NCBI RefSeq assembly: GCF_031177825.1
Contig: NZ_JAPSKE010000005.1
Coordinates: 186,001 to 250,000 of the forward strand
DNA: 64,000 nt
Reading direction: 5' to 3'
Source of the DNA: Paenibacillus sp.
GTDB taxonomy: Bacteria; Bacillota; Bacilli; Paenibacillales; YIM-B00363
Shown here: positions 15,145 to 27,340 of the stretch, in pieces
Layout of the letters: every line of letters starts with the position of its first letter
How positions within the stretch are numbered: the first letter of the stretch is position 1
Notes under the pieces: generated by a model
Database searches by the model: none
What the model was told of the DNA's origin: nothing
The model's input: the letters and a program-made list of their open reading frames with translations, nothing else
Made by a program: the position numbers and the translations under genes

Positions 15145-15990
15145 TCAGGGCGCGCCGGCTCGCCATGCCTCGTGCCGCAAACTGCCGACGCCCGCGCCGG
15201 TCGGATAGCTCCCCGCGATCGCCGCCGCGACGAACGCCTTCGCCCTGCGGCACGCCGCTTCCGTCGTCGCCCCCCCGGCCAGCGCCGCGCAGACGGCGGA
15301 CGACAGCGCGCAGCCGGTACCGTGCGTATGCCGTCGGGCCAGCCGGGGTCCGCTTAGCAGCACCGGACGGCGGCCGCCGTCGCCCGCGGCGACGAGAATG
15401 TCGAGACAATCGTCGCCCTCGGCGTGCCCGCCTTTCAGCAGGACGTGGCGGGAGCCGAACGACAGCAGCGCCTTCGCCGCGTCGATTCGCTCCTCTGGCG
15501 TGCGGATGTCCCGTTCGGTCACCCCTAGCAGCGCCGCCGCCTCGGGAACGTTCGGCGTCGCCAGCTCCGCGAGCGGAAGCAGCAGCTCGGCCAGCGCCTC
15601 GAACGCTTCCCCCGAGAGAAGACGGCGACCGTCCTTGGCCGTCCGCACCGGATCGACGACGAGCCGCCTCAAGCCGTACCGCCGAATCGCCGCCGCCGCC
15701 GCGGCGACCGCCTCCGGCGTCGGCAGCATGCCCGTCTTGACGGCGTCCGCGCCGATATCCCCGAGCACGCTGTCGAGCTGCGCTTCGATCAGCTCCGGCG
15801 CCACCGGCTCGATGCGTTGGACGCCGAGGCTGTTCTGGGCGGTGATCGCCGTTACGACGCTCATGCCGTACACCCCCAGCTCTTGGAATGTCTTCAGATC
15901 GCCTTGCATGCCTGCGCCGCCGCCCGAATCCGAACCCGCGATCGTCAGCGCCCGCGGCGGGGCGGCGCGTCCGCCGCTCCCTTCGGTCAT
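15145..15990 (-). CDS. thiD: Bifunctional HMP/HMP-P kinase ThiD
   Basis: A 281-residue ribokinase-fold enzyme that phosphorylates hydroxymethylpyrimidine and its monophosphate. It has the family start [20 protein letters not shown], the [14 protein letters not shown] segment, and the C-terminal anion-hole and catalytic motif [14 protein letters not shown]. The start is ATG 15990, four bases overlapping the thiO stop (ATGA), so it is the last gene of the thi operon with coupled translation. The long overlapping frame that reads from 17133 through thiO into thiD is a GC-rich shadow in its first half. Length is slightly above the usual 265-275. Confidence 0.93.
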   Translation of the reverse strand: MTEGSGGRAAPPRALTIAGSDSGGGAGMQGDLKTFQELGVYGMSVVTAITAQNSLGVQRIEPVAPELIEAQLDSVLGDIGADAVKTGMLPTPEAVAAAAAAIRRYGLRRLVVDPVRTAKDGRRLLSGEAFEALAELLLPLAELATPNVPEAAALLGVTERDIRTPEERIDAAKALLSFGSRHVLLKGGHAEGDDCLDILVAAGDGGRRPVLLSGPRLARRHTHGTGCALSSAVCAALAGGATTEAACRRAKAFVAAAIAGSYPTGAGVGSLRHEAWRAGAP

Positions 15991-17183
15991 AACGCGGCTC
16001 CTTCCCCTCGCGCGTGCGCCCCGGCGCCGAATCGATCCGGGCGGAAGGCGGCCATGTCGGCATGCGGTCCCCCGCCGCTTACGCTTCCCTCGCCGCCGGA
16101 CCCCTCTTCGTCGTCGAGCCAACGCCCGAACGCCGCCGCCGTCGCCGGGCTCAGCAGAATGCCGTTGCGGTAATGCCCGCAGGCCAAATACAAGCCGTCC
16201 CGGCCGGGGACGGCTCCGATCAAGGGGCGGCCGTCCAGCGTCGCGGGCCGCAGCCCGGCCCAGCTGCGGGACGGGGCCGCTCCCTGCAGGCCGGGGAGCA
16301 TTCGTCCCCCGGCGCGCGCGAGCCGCCCGATGCCGGCCGGCGTCACCGAACGGTCGAACCCCGCCTCGTCCTCGGACGCGCCGCAGACGAGGGAACCGTC
16401 CGGCTTCGGCACCCAATACGCGAGCGGGCTGAAGACGATGTGCCGGAGCTCGACGGGACGCGGGGCGTAAGCGCAAATCTGCCCCCGAATCGGATGCACG
16501 GGAAGACGCAGTCCGATCCGCGACTCGAGCTCCTCGCTCCAGGAGCCGAGGCAGCAGCATAGCCGGTCGCCGACGAACGTTCCGGCGTTCGCGTATTCGA
16601 CCCGAACGCCGCCTCCCGATTCGCCGGACCGCTCCAGCGTCAGCAGGCGGCCGGCCGACGGGACGAGACGCCCGCCCCGGCGCCGCACCGCTTCGGCCAG
16701 CGCCTGCACGAGGAGCCGCGCCTGCACGTGCGCCTCTTCGGGGCAATAGAGCGCCCCCGCTTGCCCGGGCGCCAGCGCCGGCTCCAGCCGGGGCAGCGCT
16801 TCCGCCTCCACCCATTCCAGCCGAGCGCCTTGGTCCGTCTGCCATCGCAAGCGACCTTGCAGCGGCAGCCGATCCGCTTCCCGGCGAGCGACCTGCAGGC
16901 TGCCCGAACGGACGAATCCGACGCGCCGGCGGGACGTCTCCTCGATGTCGCGCACCCACGCCGGATACAACGCGAAGCTGCGGCGGCAAAACCGGAAGAA
17001 GGCGTCCGGCGCCTCGCCGTTCTCCGAATACGGCGCCAGCATGCCGGCGGCGGCGCTCGACGCTTGGCCGCCGATCGGACCGGCGTCGATCACGATCGCG
17101 CGCCAGCCCCGCTCGAGCGCCTCGTAGGCGCACGCCAGCCCGACGATGCCGCCGCCGAGCACGACGACCGTGCGGCCGCTCAT
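15987..17183 (-). CDS. thiO: Glycine oxidase ThiO
   Basis: A 398-residue FAD-dependent enzyme that oxidises glycine to dehydroglycine for the thiazole ring of thiamine. It has a Rossmann FAD loop [17 protein letters not shown] at the N terminus, [19 protein letters not shown], and near the end the DAO-family segment [19 protein letters not shown] followed by [13 protein letters not shown]. Using ThiO instead of oxygen-sensitive ThiH indicates an aerobic thiazole route. It starts at ATG 17183, overlapping the thiG stop by 4 bp, and its stop overlaps thiD in the same way. A 35-residue C-terminal tail past the usual end is rich in Gly and His. Confidence 0.93.
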   Translation of the reverse strand: MSGRTVVVLGGGIVGLACAYEALERGWRAIVIDAGPIGGQASSAAAGMLAPYSENGEAPDAFFRFCRRSFALYPAWVRDIEETSRRRVGFVRSGSLQVARREADRLPLQGRLRWQTDQGARLEWVEAEALPRLEPALAPGQAGALYCPEEAHVQARLLVQALAEAVRRRGGRLVPSAGRLLTLERSGESGGGVRVEYANAGTFVGDRLCCCLGSWSEELESRIGLRLPVHPIRGQICAYAPRPVELRHIVFSPLAYWVPKPDGSLVCGASEDEAGFDRSVTPAGIGRLARAGGRMLPGLQGAAPSRSWAGLRPATLDGRPLIGAVPGRDGLYLACGHYRNGILLSPATAAAFGRWLDDEEGSGGEGSVSGGGPHADMAAFRPDRFGAGAHARGEGAAL

Positions 17184-17998
17184 CCGGCGCCCCCTCCGGC
17201 CGCGCCGGGGAACAGCCCGCCGTCGGTCGCGCTGCTGGCCGATGCGTACGGCTTCCGCGGGATGCGCCCCGCGCGCCTCGACAGCAGCCCCGCCTCGACG
17301 CCGAGCCGCATCGCCTCGGCCATCGCCACCGGATCGCGGGCCTGCGCGACGGGCGTATTCACGAGAATGCCGTCCGCTCCGAGCTCCATCGCTTGCGCGG
17401 CGTCCGCCGCAGAGCCTAAGCCGGCGTCGACGATGACCGGGACGGGGCATTCTTCCGCGATCCAGCTCACATGGTACGGATTAAGAATGCCCAGCCCCGT
17501 CCCGATCGGGGAGCCGCCGGGCATGACGGCGGCCGCCCCCGCTTCCGCGAGCCGCGCGCACAACATCGGATCGTCCGACGTATACGGCAGCACCGTAAAG
17601 CCTTCCCGTACGAGCCGCTCCGTCGCCTTCAGCGTCTCGACCGGATCGGGCAGCAGCAGCCGCGGATGAACGCTGATCTCGACCTTGACCCAGCTGCCGA
17701 GACCGGCTTCGCGGGCGAGCCGCGCGATGCGAATCGCTTCGTCCGCCGTCGAGGACCCGGACGTATTCGGCAAGTACACGAGCTCCTTGCCCTCGGTCAG
17801 CCGCAAGGTCGGGTCCTCCTCCCGCGGCGCCTCCAGATCGATTCGCCGGACGGCGAAGGTGACGACGTGCGCCCCCGACGCTTCGAGCGCCCGCCGCAGC
17901 ACGGCCGGACTCGGGTACCTCCCCGTCCCGAGAAACAGCCGCGACCGCAGCGCTACGCCGCCGATCGTGAATGGCGCGTTCCAGTTCGCTTCCTTCAT
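17180..17998 (-). CDS. thiG: Thiazole synthase ThiG
   Basis: A 272-residue TIM-barrel enzyme that combines 1-deoxy-D-xylulose 5-phosphate, ThiS thiocarboxylate and dehydroglycine. It shows SRLFLGTGRYPSPAVLRRAL, the Schiff-base lysine in SWVKVEISVHPRLLLPDP, and the phosphate-binding GGSPIGTGLGILNP, PVIVDAGLGSAADAA and GILVNTPVAQA. Its ribosome site, GGGGGAGG, is made of the last three glycine codons of the upstream ThiS domain, five bases before this ATG. It overlaps thiO by 4 bp. Confidence 0.94.
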   Translation of the reverse strand: MKEANWNAPFTIGGVALRSRLFLGTGRYPSPAVLRRALEASGAHVVTFAVRRIDLEAPREEDPTLRLTEGKELVYLPNTSGSSTADEAIRIARLAREAGLGSWVKVEISVHPRLLLPDPVETLKATERLVREGFTVLPYTSDDPMLCARLAEAGAAAVMPGGSPIGTGLGILNPYHVSWIAEECPVPVIVDAGLGSAADAAQAMELGADGILVNTPVAQARDPVAMAEAMRLGVEAGLLSRRAGRIPRKPYASASSATDGGLFPGAAGGGAG

Positions 17999-18003
17999 CC
18001 CGC

Positions 18004-18863
18004 TCAACCTCCCCCGACGAAATGCACGAATTCGATCCGATCGCCGCCCCGGATCGCGACCTGCGCCCAGTCCGCGCGCGGCACCGCCTCGCCGTTCCGC
18101 TCCGCCATGACGCGCAGGGAGGCGAGCCCGAGCGACTCGGCCAGCTCTCGCAGCGTGCCGGACCGCGTCGCGACGTCTCTGCCGTTCACGGTCACCCGCA
18201 CGTCCTCCGCCCCCGGCTCCCCGCCGGCGTCCCGCGCCTCCCACTCGGCGATGCGCCGTTTCAGCGCCCGGCATACGTCCGCCGGATCGGCGCTGCCGGT
18301 TACGGCGGAGACGGCGCACAGCCGCCGCGCGCCTGCGGCCAACACGTCGTCCGCCGTCTCGGGCGAGATGCCGCCGATCGCGAAGAACGGAATCCGAATC
18401 CGCGCGGCCGCTTCGGCCACGTACGACGTCGTCACGGGCGCGCGGCCCGGCTTCGTCGGCGTCGGGTAGACCGGGCCTACGCCGATATAGTCCGCGCCCG
18501 CCCGCTCCGCCTCCAGCGCCTGAGCGAGGTTATGCGTCGAGATGCCGATCAAGAGGCGGCTTCCCGCCAAGCGCCGGGCTTCGCCGATCGCCAGATCGTC
18601 CTGCCCGAGATGGACCCCGTCCGCTTCGGCCTCGAGCGCTACCTCCAGATCGTCGTTGACGATGAATAACGCGCCCCAGCGGCGAGTCAGCGCCCGCAGC
18701 GCCTTCGCCTTGGCGAGCAGCGCCGCGCCGGTCGACGTCTTATCCCGGAGCTGCACGATGTCGGCGCCGCCTCGGATCGCCGCCTCCATCACCTCGAGCA
18801 GCTCCCGGCCCGGGTGATACGCTTCTCCCGTAATGACATACAGCTTGCAATCGTCGAGCCGCT

Positions 18864-18867
<4 letters not shown>
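18004..18867 (-). CDS. thiE: Thiamine phosphate synthase ThiE fused to sulfur carrier ThiS
   Basis: One uninterrupted 287-codon frame. Residues 1 to about 213 are ThiE: KLYVITGEAYHPGRELLEVM, DIVQLRDKTSTGAALL, VHLGQDDLAIGEARRL, IGVGPVYPTPTK and the phosphate loop FFAIGGIS. After a Gly/Glu linker, residues about 222-287 are ThiS: VRVTVNGRDVATRSGTLREL and the terminal GDRIEFVHFVGGG. ThiS must end in Gly-Gly to be adenylated by ThiF, and here the chain ends in three glycines, so the carrier tail is free. The start is TTG 18867 (TTGA overlap with thiF, GGGGGAGAG upstream). An internal GGAGG followed by GTG at the domain border could also yield free ThiS. Confidence 0.9.
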
Positions 18868-22168
<3,301 letters not shown>

Positions 22169-22181
22169 AATTCTATGATCT

Positions 22182-22210
22182 ACTGTACACGCACCGGAAG
22201 AAAGTGTCAA
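22182..22210 (-). promoter_or_regulatory. Sigma-A promoter of the thi operon
   Basis: Minus strand: TTGACA (22205-22210), 17 bp, TACAGT (22182-22187). Transcription would start about 7 bases before the TPP aptamer. Confidence 0.85.
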
Positions 22211-22256
22211 TCGCTTTCCTTCGGTTCCGAAAGAGCGCATCGGCCCCTGCGCGAGG

Positions 22257-23678
22257 TTAATCGTCGTTCTCTTCTTCGTAGACGAGCGGTCCGCCGCCGC
22301 TCGCGACGACATCGCCGGCGCGCTTCCCGTCGCCCAGCCATGCGCCTTGCTCGGCGAGCAGCCGCTGCAGCCGCTTCACCTCGACGCCGCGGAAATCCCG
22401 CCCCTCCGCCGCGGCCATCGCCGCCGCCGTGCCGGCCGCCTGCCCCATGGCGAAGCAGTTCGGCATGACGCGCAGCGAGCCTTGCACCGGCCGATCGGAG
22501 GAGACGGACCGTCCCGCGACGATCAGGTTCGACTTGCCCTGCGGCAGCATGCAGCGGTACGGCACCCCATGCGACTCCCCCTTCGGCAGATGCTTGATCG
22601 CCATGGCGCTCTGCGCGTTCGCCAGATGGATGTCGATGAAGTACGAATTGCGGGCGATATCGTCCTCGAAGGTGCGCATCGAGAGGAAGTCGTCGACGAC
22701 CAGCGTATAATCCCCGACGATGCGCCGCGTCTCGCGAATGCCGATCTGATCGCCGGAGTGCACGAGATGCGCGTTCTCGAAGCCGGGGACGTACTTGCGG
22801 AGGAATCGCATCTGCACCTCGATGAGGCGGCGCCCTTCGACGGCCGCGCGCGTCAGATCCTCGGCCTTCGTGCCGTCGATGCCGAACACATGCCCGAAGT
22901 TGAAGCCGGCGACCGAATTCGACAGCCACGCGAGGCCCGAGATGCGCTTGCGCCCCTCCGGCAGGTCTCCGTTGCGCTGCGCCTCCTGCACCGTGTCCGG
23001 CATCTGATTGCCCTGCCCCGTCTCCGCTAAGAAGCGGTCGTATCTCGCTTTATCGACGTTGCAGACGAGATAACACATCGTGCCGGGCTGCAGCTCGCCC
23101 GACTCGCCGCCGATGTGGAACGGCACGCCGGAGAGCGCCGCGAGGTCCGCGTCGCCGGTCGCGTCGATGTACAGCTTCGCCTGTACGACGGAGCGGCCCG
23201 ACTTGTTGCCGACGACGAGACCGGCGATCGACCGTCCGTCGTCCGCGAGCAGCGCTTGATCGACGAAGCTGTGGAACAGCAGCTCCGCTCCGCTCTCCAG
23301 CACGGCGTCGTCATATACGCGCTTCAAGATTTCGACGTCGATCGGGACCCAATCGAGCCGATCCCGATGCATGCGGAGGTACTCGTCGCCCGCGGCCGCC
23401 TTCATGCGTTCCATCAGGTCGAGGCCGATGCCGCGCACGACCGGCTTCTCGCCGTCCGTGAACGGGCAGAACGCCGGCACCAAGGCGGAGGTGCCCATGC
23501 CGCCCAAGTATCCGCGCTGCTCGAGGAGGAGCGTCTTCGCCCCGTTGCGCGCGGCCGCGATCGCCGCCGCCACCCCCGAGGCGCCTCCTCCGACGACGAC
23601 GACGTCGGGCGCGTACGACACCGGCAGCCGATGCTCCGGAACCGTTACAGTCAAGCCGTTAGCTTCCAACATGCGCAT
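22257..23678 (-). CDS. FAD-dependent oxidoreductase (PF12831 type)
   Basis: A 473-residue flavoprotein with an N-terminal Rossmann loop VVVVGGGASGVAAAIAAAR (about 25-45), then LLLEQRGYLGGMGTSALVP. The late FAD-contact region NLIVAGRSVSSDRPVQGSLR and CFAMGQAAGTAAAMAA marks the FAD_oxidored family found with sugar-utilisation genes. The start is ATG 23678 with GGGAGG five bases upstream. It has no signal peptide, so it should be cytoplasmic. It is the last gene of the sugar ABC operon (permease, permease, solute-binding protein, this enzyme). The substrate is unknown; oxidation of an imported glycoside or polyol is plausible from context. Confidence 0.85.
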   Translation of the reverse strand: MRMLEANGLTVTVPEHRLPVSYAPDVVVVGGGASGVAAAIAAARNGAKTLLLEQRGYLGGMGTSALVPAFCPFTDGEKPVVRGIGLDLMERMKAAAGDEYLRMHRDRLDWVPIDVEILKRVYDDAVLESGAELLFHSFVDQALLADDGRSIAGLVVGNKSGRSVVQAKLYIDATGDADLAALSGVPFHIGGESGELQPGTMCYLVCNVDKARYDRFLAETGQGNQMPDTVQEAQRNGDLPEGRKRISGLAWLSNSVAGFNFGHVFGIDGTKAEDLTRAAVEGRRLIEVQMRFLRKYVPGFENAHLVHSGDQIGIRETRRIVGDYTLVVDDFLSMRTFEDDIARNSYFIDIHLANAQSAMAIKHLPKGESHGVPYRCMLPQGKSNLIVAGRSVSSDRPVQGSLRVMPNCFAMGQAAGTAAAMAAAEGRDFRGVEVKRLQRLLAEQGAWLGDGKRAGDVVASGGGPLVYEEENDD

Positions 23679-23741
23679 TCTTTCCTCCCTTAGGACATGC
23701 CGCCGGCGACAGCGGTACAACGCGCCCGCCGGCTCGGCTCC

Positions 23742-25301
23742 TTATTTCGACGCGTACCAGTCGTTGATTTCCTTGGCCGTCGCTTCTCCGCCGGAAGCGT
23801 TAAATTTCTGTTGGAACGCTTCCAGACCGTCCAGCGTCTCGCTGCCGACGATAATTTTCACGGCGAACTCCGACACCAGAGCGCCCAGCGTCTGATTGTT
23901 TCTTGCGAATTCCGGCAAGTACGGAGCCGTAGACAGGACGTCCGGCGCTTTCAGCGCATCGTCCAAGAGCGGATTGATCGATTCCCACGCCGCGAACAGC
24001 CGAGGGTCCTTGCGCACCCTTGCTTGCCAATACGTCGCGTAGTTGTTCTCGTCGACGCCCGTCAAGTAGTTGTTCGCCTGGTTCCGTTCGTCGTTGAAGA
24101 TCGGCAGAATCGGGCTGTACGCGCCGTTCTCGAACGTATGATGCGTCCCCTCGTCCCCGATGGCGATCCGCTTGAACGTCTCCGTCTCCAGCTTCGCGTT
24201 GAAAAATTTGATCGTCTCGACCGCATTCTTCGCCGATTTCGGAATGAACGTAATGCGGTCCAACCCTCCGCCGTTGCTCGAGAGCGCCGCCTGGCCGTCC
24301 GGCCCCTTCAGCGGCGGCACGAAGACGATCTTCGCGTTCGGATCGTTCTTCTGCAGCGCGTCGGATACGGCGGGAACGTCCGCCCAGTGCAGCGGAATGA
24401 CGCCCGCCCGGCCGCTCGAGAATTTCTCCTTCATCGTGGCGTCTTTATTGACGGCGAACTCCTGTTCCAACAACCCTTGCTCGAACAGTCCGTTCATGTA
24501 GGTCAAGTAGGCGGGGAAGCCCGGGTCCATCGGCTGCGGGACGAGCGAGCCGTCCTTCGGGTTCCAGCCGTTCGCGATGCCGAAGGCGCCGAGCACATTC
24601 GTCACCATCGGCGCGTCCCCGTTGATCGTCATCGGAATGTTCTGATCGCCGTTGCCGCCGGGATCTTTCTCCTTGAAGGCCGCCAACACGTTCTTGAATT
24701 CATCGACCGTCGTCGGCATCGGAAGGCCCAACGCATCCAGCCAATCCTGACGAATCGCGAGGCTCGCGCCCACGAAGTCGACCGACGGGAACGGAATCGC
24801 GTAGATGTTCCCGTCGACCGTCACCATGTCCCAAGACTTCTGGGATAACGACGCTTTGATGTTCGGCCCGTGCTCATCGATGAGCGGGCCGAGATCGACG
24901 AGCGCGCCGCGCTTCGCATAGTCGGAATAAAGCGCTTTCCAACTGGAGCCGCCGACGGTGAAGATGTAGTCGTACGCTTCCCCCGAAGCCATGATCAGGT
25001 TCAGCTTATCCTCCGCCTTATCCTGCGGAAGCATATCGTATTGCACCTTGTAGCCCGTCTCTTCTTCGATGACCTTCGCGACCGGATACGTGTTGTAATC
25101 GTCCTTCATCCAATGGTGAAGCGCCTTCAACCCCGGCTTGGCGGCTTCCTTCGTCTCTTCCTTCGCCGTCCCCGCCGGTGTCGCGGCCGCGCCGCCCTGA
25201 CTTCCCGCATCCCCGCCCGACGTTTGGCTGCACGCCGCCGCGAACGTCAGGACCGCCGTCATCGCCAGAACCCCCGTCTGTTTCCGCCGCAATCGATTCA
25301 T
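23742..25301 (-). CDS. Extracellular sugar-binding lipoprotein (LplA/YtcQ-like)
   Basis: A 519-residue family 1 solute-binding protein. The signal peptide ends in the lipobox FAAAC with the lipidated Cys24, followed by a Ser/Gly/Ala linker to about residue 50. The body has KALHHWMKDDYNTYPVAKVI, YDYIFTVGG-SSWKALYSDY and repeated aromatic segments (YATYWQ, WESINP) typical of oligosaccharide binders. The start is ATG 25301, nine bases after AAGGAGG. It follows two permease genes; the ATPase is missing from the window, as usual for this MsmK-dependent class. An intercistronic hairpin (25354-25387) separates it from the permease and may raise its own transcript level. Confidence 0.9.
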   Translation of the reverse strand: MNRLRRKQTGVLAMTAVLTFAAACSQTSGGDAGSQGGAAATPAGTAKEETKEAAKPGLKALHHWMKDDYNTYPVAKVIEEETGYKVQYDMLPQDKAEDKLNLIMASGEAYDYIFTVGGSSWKALYSDYAKRGALVDLGPLIDEHGPNIKASLSQKSWDMVTVDGNIYAIPFPSVDFVGASLAIRQDWLDALGLPMPTTVDEFKNVLAAFKEKDPGGNGDQNIPMTINGDAPMVTNVLGAFGIANGWNPKDGSLVPQPMDPGFPAYLTYMNGLFEQGLLEQEFAVNKDATMKEKFSSGRAGVIPLHWADVPAVSDALQKNDPNAKIVFVPPLKGPDGQAALSSNGGGLDRITFIPKSAKNAVETIKFFNAKLETETFKRIAIGDEGTHHTFENGAYSPILPIFNDERNQANNYLTGVDENNYATYWQARVRKDPRLFAAWESINPLLDDALKAPDVLSTAPYLPEFARNNQTLGALVSEFAVKIIVGSETLDGLEAFQQKFNASGGEATAKEINDWYASK

Positions 25302-25353
25302 ATTTCGTTACCTCCTTGAATTGACGATCCATGGTCTTGCCTTGCGTCTATAT

Positions 25354-25387
25354 CATTAATCCGCCGGGTACCTCGGCGGAATTAATG
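25354..25387 (-). promoter_or_regulatory. Intercistronic stem-loop before the binding-protein gene
   Basis: CATTAATCCGCCG pairs with CGGCGG-A-ATTAATG (one bulged base) across GGTACCT. It has no T run, so it looks more like an mRNA-stabilising or processing hairpin than a terminator. A comparable hairpin occupies the same place in the second ABC operon (55517-55538). Confidence 0.65.
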
Positions 25388-25403
25388 CGCTGCGTTCCGG
25401 CTC

Positions 25404-26282
25404 CTACCCCTTCACCGAACCGATCAGAACGCCTTTGATAAAGTACTTTTGCAAGTACGGATAGACGAGCAGGATCGGAACCGTCGACGCGATGACGGTC
25501 GCCGCGCGGATGCCTTCCGGCGTCAGGTTCATCAGTTCGTCCAACGTCTTCTCCGCCCCGCCTTGCGTCGTGTCGGCCTCCATGACGATATCGCGCAAGT
25601 AGAGCTGAAGCGGCCTCAAGCCGGGGTTATTGATGTACAGCATCGGATGGAAGAAGTCGTTCCAAAAATACACCGCGTAAAACAGCGAGATCGTAGCGAG
25701 CACCGGTCCGCTGAGCGGCAGCACGATGAAGAACAACACCCGCAGATTGCCCGCCCCCTCGAGCTTCGCCGCTTCCTCCAGACTTTCCGGCAAGCTCTCG
25801 TAGTAGCTCTTAATGACGAGCATATTGAAGACGCTGATCATCGCCGGCAGGATGAGCGACCACAAATTGTTCATCAGGCCCAGCTCCCGGATCAGCAAGT
25901 AATTCGGAATGATGCCGCCGCTGAACAGCATCGTGAAGACGAACAACACGAGAATCGCGCCGGTGCCCGGCAAATGACGCTTCGACAGCGGATAGGCGGT
26001 CACGGCGGTCAACAGAATGGATAGCAGCGTGCCGACGCCGGCCAGAAAGACGGAGATGCCGAGCGCCTTAAGGAACGATTCGGACGTGACGACGTACTTC
26101 ATCGTGTCCACTTGGAAATCGATCGGCCAGAGGCCGACCTTGCCGGACATAACCGCCCATTCGGCGCTGAACGCCTTCGAGAACACGTTGGCGAAGGGAA
26201 GCAGCGTGGCCAGCGCGGCGATCGTAAGCGAGACGTAGATGAACGTATCCAACGCGGCGTCTCCTGCGGATTTTCTTCTCAT
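25404..26282 (-). CDS. Carbohydrate ABC transporter permease (LplC/YtcP-like)
   Basis: A 292-residue inner-membrane permease with six helices. It has the LplC-type start VSLTIAALATLLPFANVFSK and the EAA loop SLEEAAKLEGAGNLRVLFFI, which contacts the ATPase. It ends in YPYLQKYFIKGVLIGSVKG, the usual C terminus of this subfamily. Its ATG (26282) lies 15 bp after the upstream permease stop, so the two are one operon. It pairs with 26298-27260 to form the heterodimeric channel. Confidence 0.93.
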   Translation of the reverse strand: MRRKSAGDAALDTFIYVSLTIAALATLLPFANVFSKAFSAEWAVMSGKVGLWPIDFQVDTMKYVVTSESFLKALGISVFLAGVGTLLSILLTAVTAYPLSKRHLPGTGAILVLFVFTMLFSGGIIPNYLLIRELGLMNNLWSLILPAMISVFNMLVIKSYYESLPESLEEAAKLEGAGNLRVLFFIVLPLSGPVLATISLFYAVYFWNDFFHPMLYINNPGLRPLQLYLRDIVMEADTTQGGAEKTLDELMNLTPEGIRAATVIASTVPILLVYPYLQKYFIKGVLIGSVKG

Positions 26283-26297
26283 ATGCGCCTTCCCCCT

Positions 26298-27260
26298 TTA
26301 CCAGATGCTGCGCTGCAGGAATTTTCTGGACAGCCAGTTGCCTGTGACGACGAGCAGAAAGCCGATGACGGAATTGAACAAGCCGACGGCCGTGCTGAAG
26401 CTGTAATCCATCTTGCCGAGGCCGATGCGGTAGACGTACGTTCCGATCACGTCGCCCGTCTCGTAAACGACCGCGTTGTAGAGCGTCAGGATTTGCTCCG
26501 TGCCCGCATCCAGCAAGTAGCCGATCCGGAGAATGAACACGAGCACGATCGTCGCCATAATGCCCGGGAGCGTGATGTACCACATCTGCTGCAGCCGGCT
26601 CGCGCCGTCGATCGCCGCCGCTTCGTACTGCTCCTGATCGATGCCCGCGATCGCCGCGATGAAGATAATGGCGTTCCACCCCGACTCCTTCCAGCCTGCG
26701 GTAAATACGACCACGCTGCGGAACCAATCGTTGTCGAGCAGGAACGAGATCGGCTGGCCCCCGAACGCCTCGATCGCTCGATTCACGAGTCCGCTCGAAG
26801 GGGACAAGATGTTGATGAACAACCCCGCGATAATGACCCACGACAGAAAATGGGGCAAGTAAATGATCGTCTGCACGGAACGCTTAAACCACATTTTCGA
26901 AACCTCGTTCAAGAACAACGCGATGCCGATCGGGATCGGGAATAAAATCGCGATCTTATAGAAGCTGATCAGCAGCGTGTTCCGGAACACCTGCGCGAAC
27001 TCCTCCGACTGCGTCAGCTTGACGAACTGCTCCCCGCCGACCCATTCGCTGCCCGAGATCCCGTCGAAAATATTAAAGTTTTGGAACGCGATCAGAATGC
27101 CGTACATCGGGACGTATTTAAAGATCAGCAAGAACAACAGGCCGGGCAGCAGCAGCGCATACATGTCCAAGTTGTTGCGGACGAGCCTCCATGCCTCGGC
27201 TCTCCTTCGCGCGGCGGCGCCGGTTCGCTTCGCGGCCTTCGTCGTCGTACCCAGTTCCAT
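26298..27260 (-). CDS. Carbohydrate ABC transporter permease (LplB/YtdP-partner type)
   Basis: A 320-residue permease with six helices after a basic N-terminal tail. Hallmarks are LLLPGLLFLLIFKYVPMYGI and the EAA loop QEQYEAAAIDGASRLQQMWY. The C terminus reaches SRKFLQRSIW. It is the first gene of the transporter operon, about 80 bp downstream of the sensor-kinase stop. The two-component system upstream is of the YesM/YesN kind, which normally senses an extracellular sugar and activates exactly this type of operon. Confidence 0.93.
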   Translation of the reverse strand: MELGTTTKAAKRTGAAARRRAEAWRLVRNNLDMYALLLPGLLFLLIFKYVPMYGILIAFQNFNIFDGISGSEWVGGEQFVKLTQSEEFAQVFRNTLLISFYKIAILFPIPIGIALFLNEVSKMWFKRSVQTIIYLPHFLSWVIIAGLFINILSPSSGLVNRAIEAFGGQPISFLLDNDWFRSVVVFTAGWKESGWNAIIFIAAIAGIDQEQYEAAAIDGASRLQQMWYITLPGIMATIVLVFILRIGYLLDAGTEQILTLYNAVVYETGDVIGTYVYRIGLGKMDYSFSTAVGLFNSVIGFLLVVTGNWLSRKFLQRSIW

Positions 27261-27340
27261 CTTCCCCGCTCCTCTCGATCTCTCTAGCTGGCCTCCTCAT
27301 TATAAGAGAGGGGACGAATCGTTCGGTAGAAGACAATCCA

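Noticed and set aside
15145..17133. A 662-codon minus-strand open frame and similar long frames across the thi operon
   Set aside because: They run antisense to or across recognised thi genes in shifted phase, have arginine/glycine-rich low-complexity translations and no ribosome site; they are GC-rich shadows. Only the thiD part of the 662-codon frame is real.
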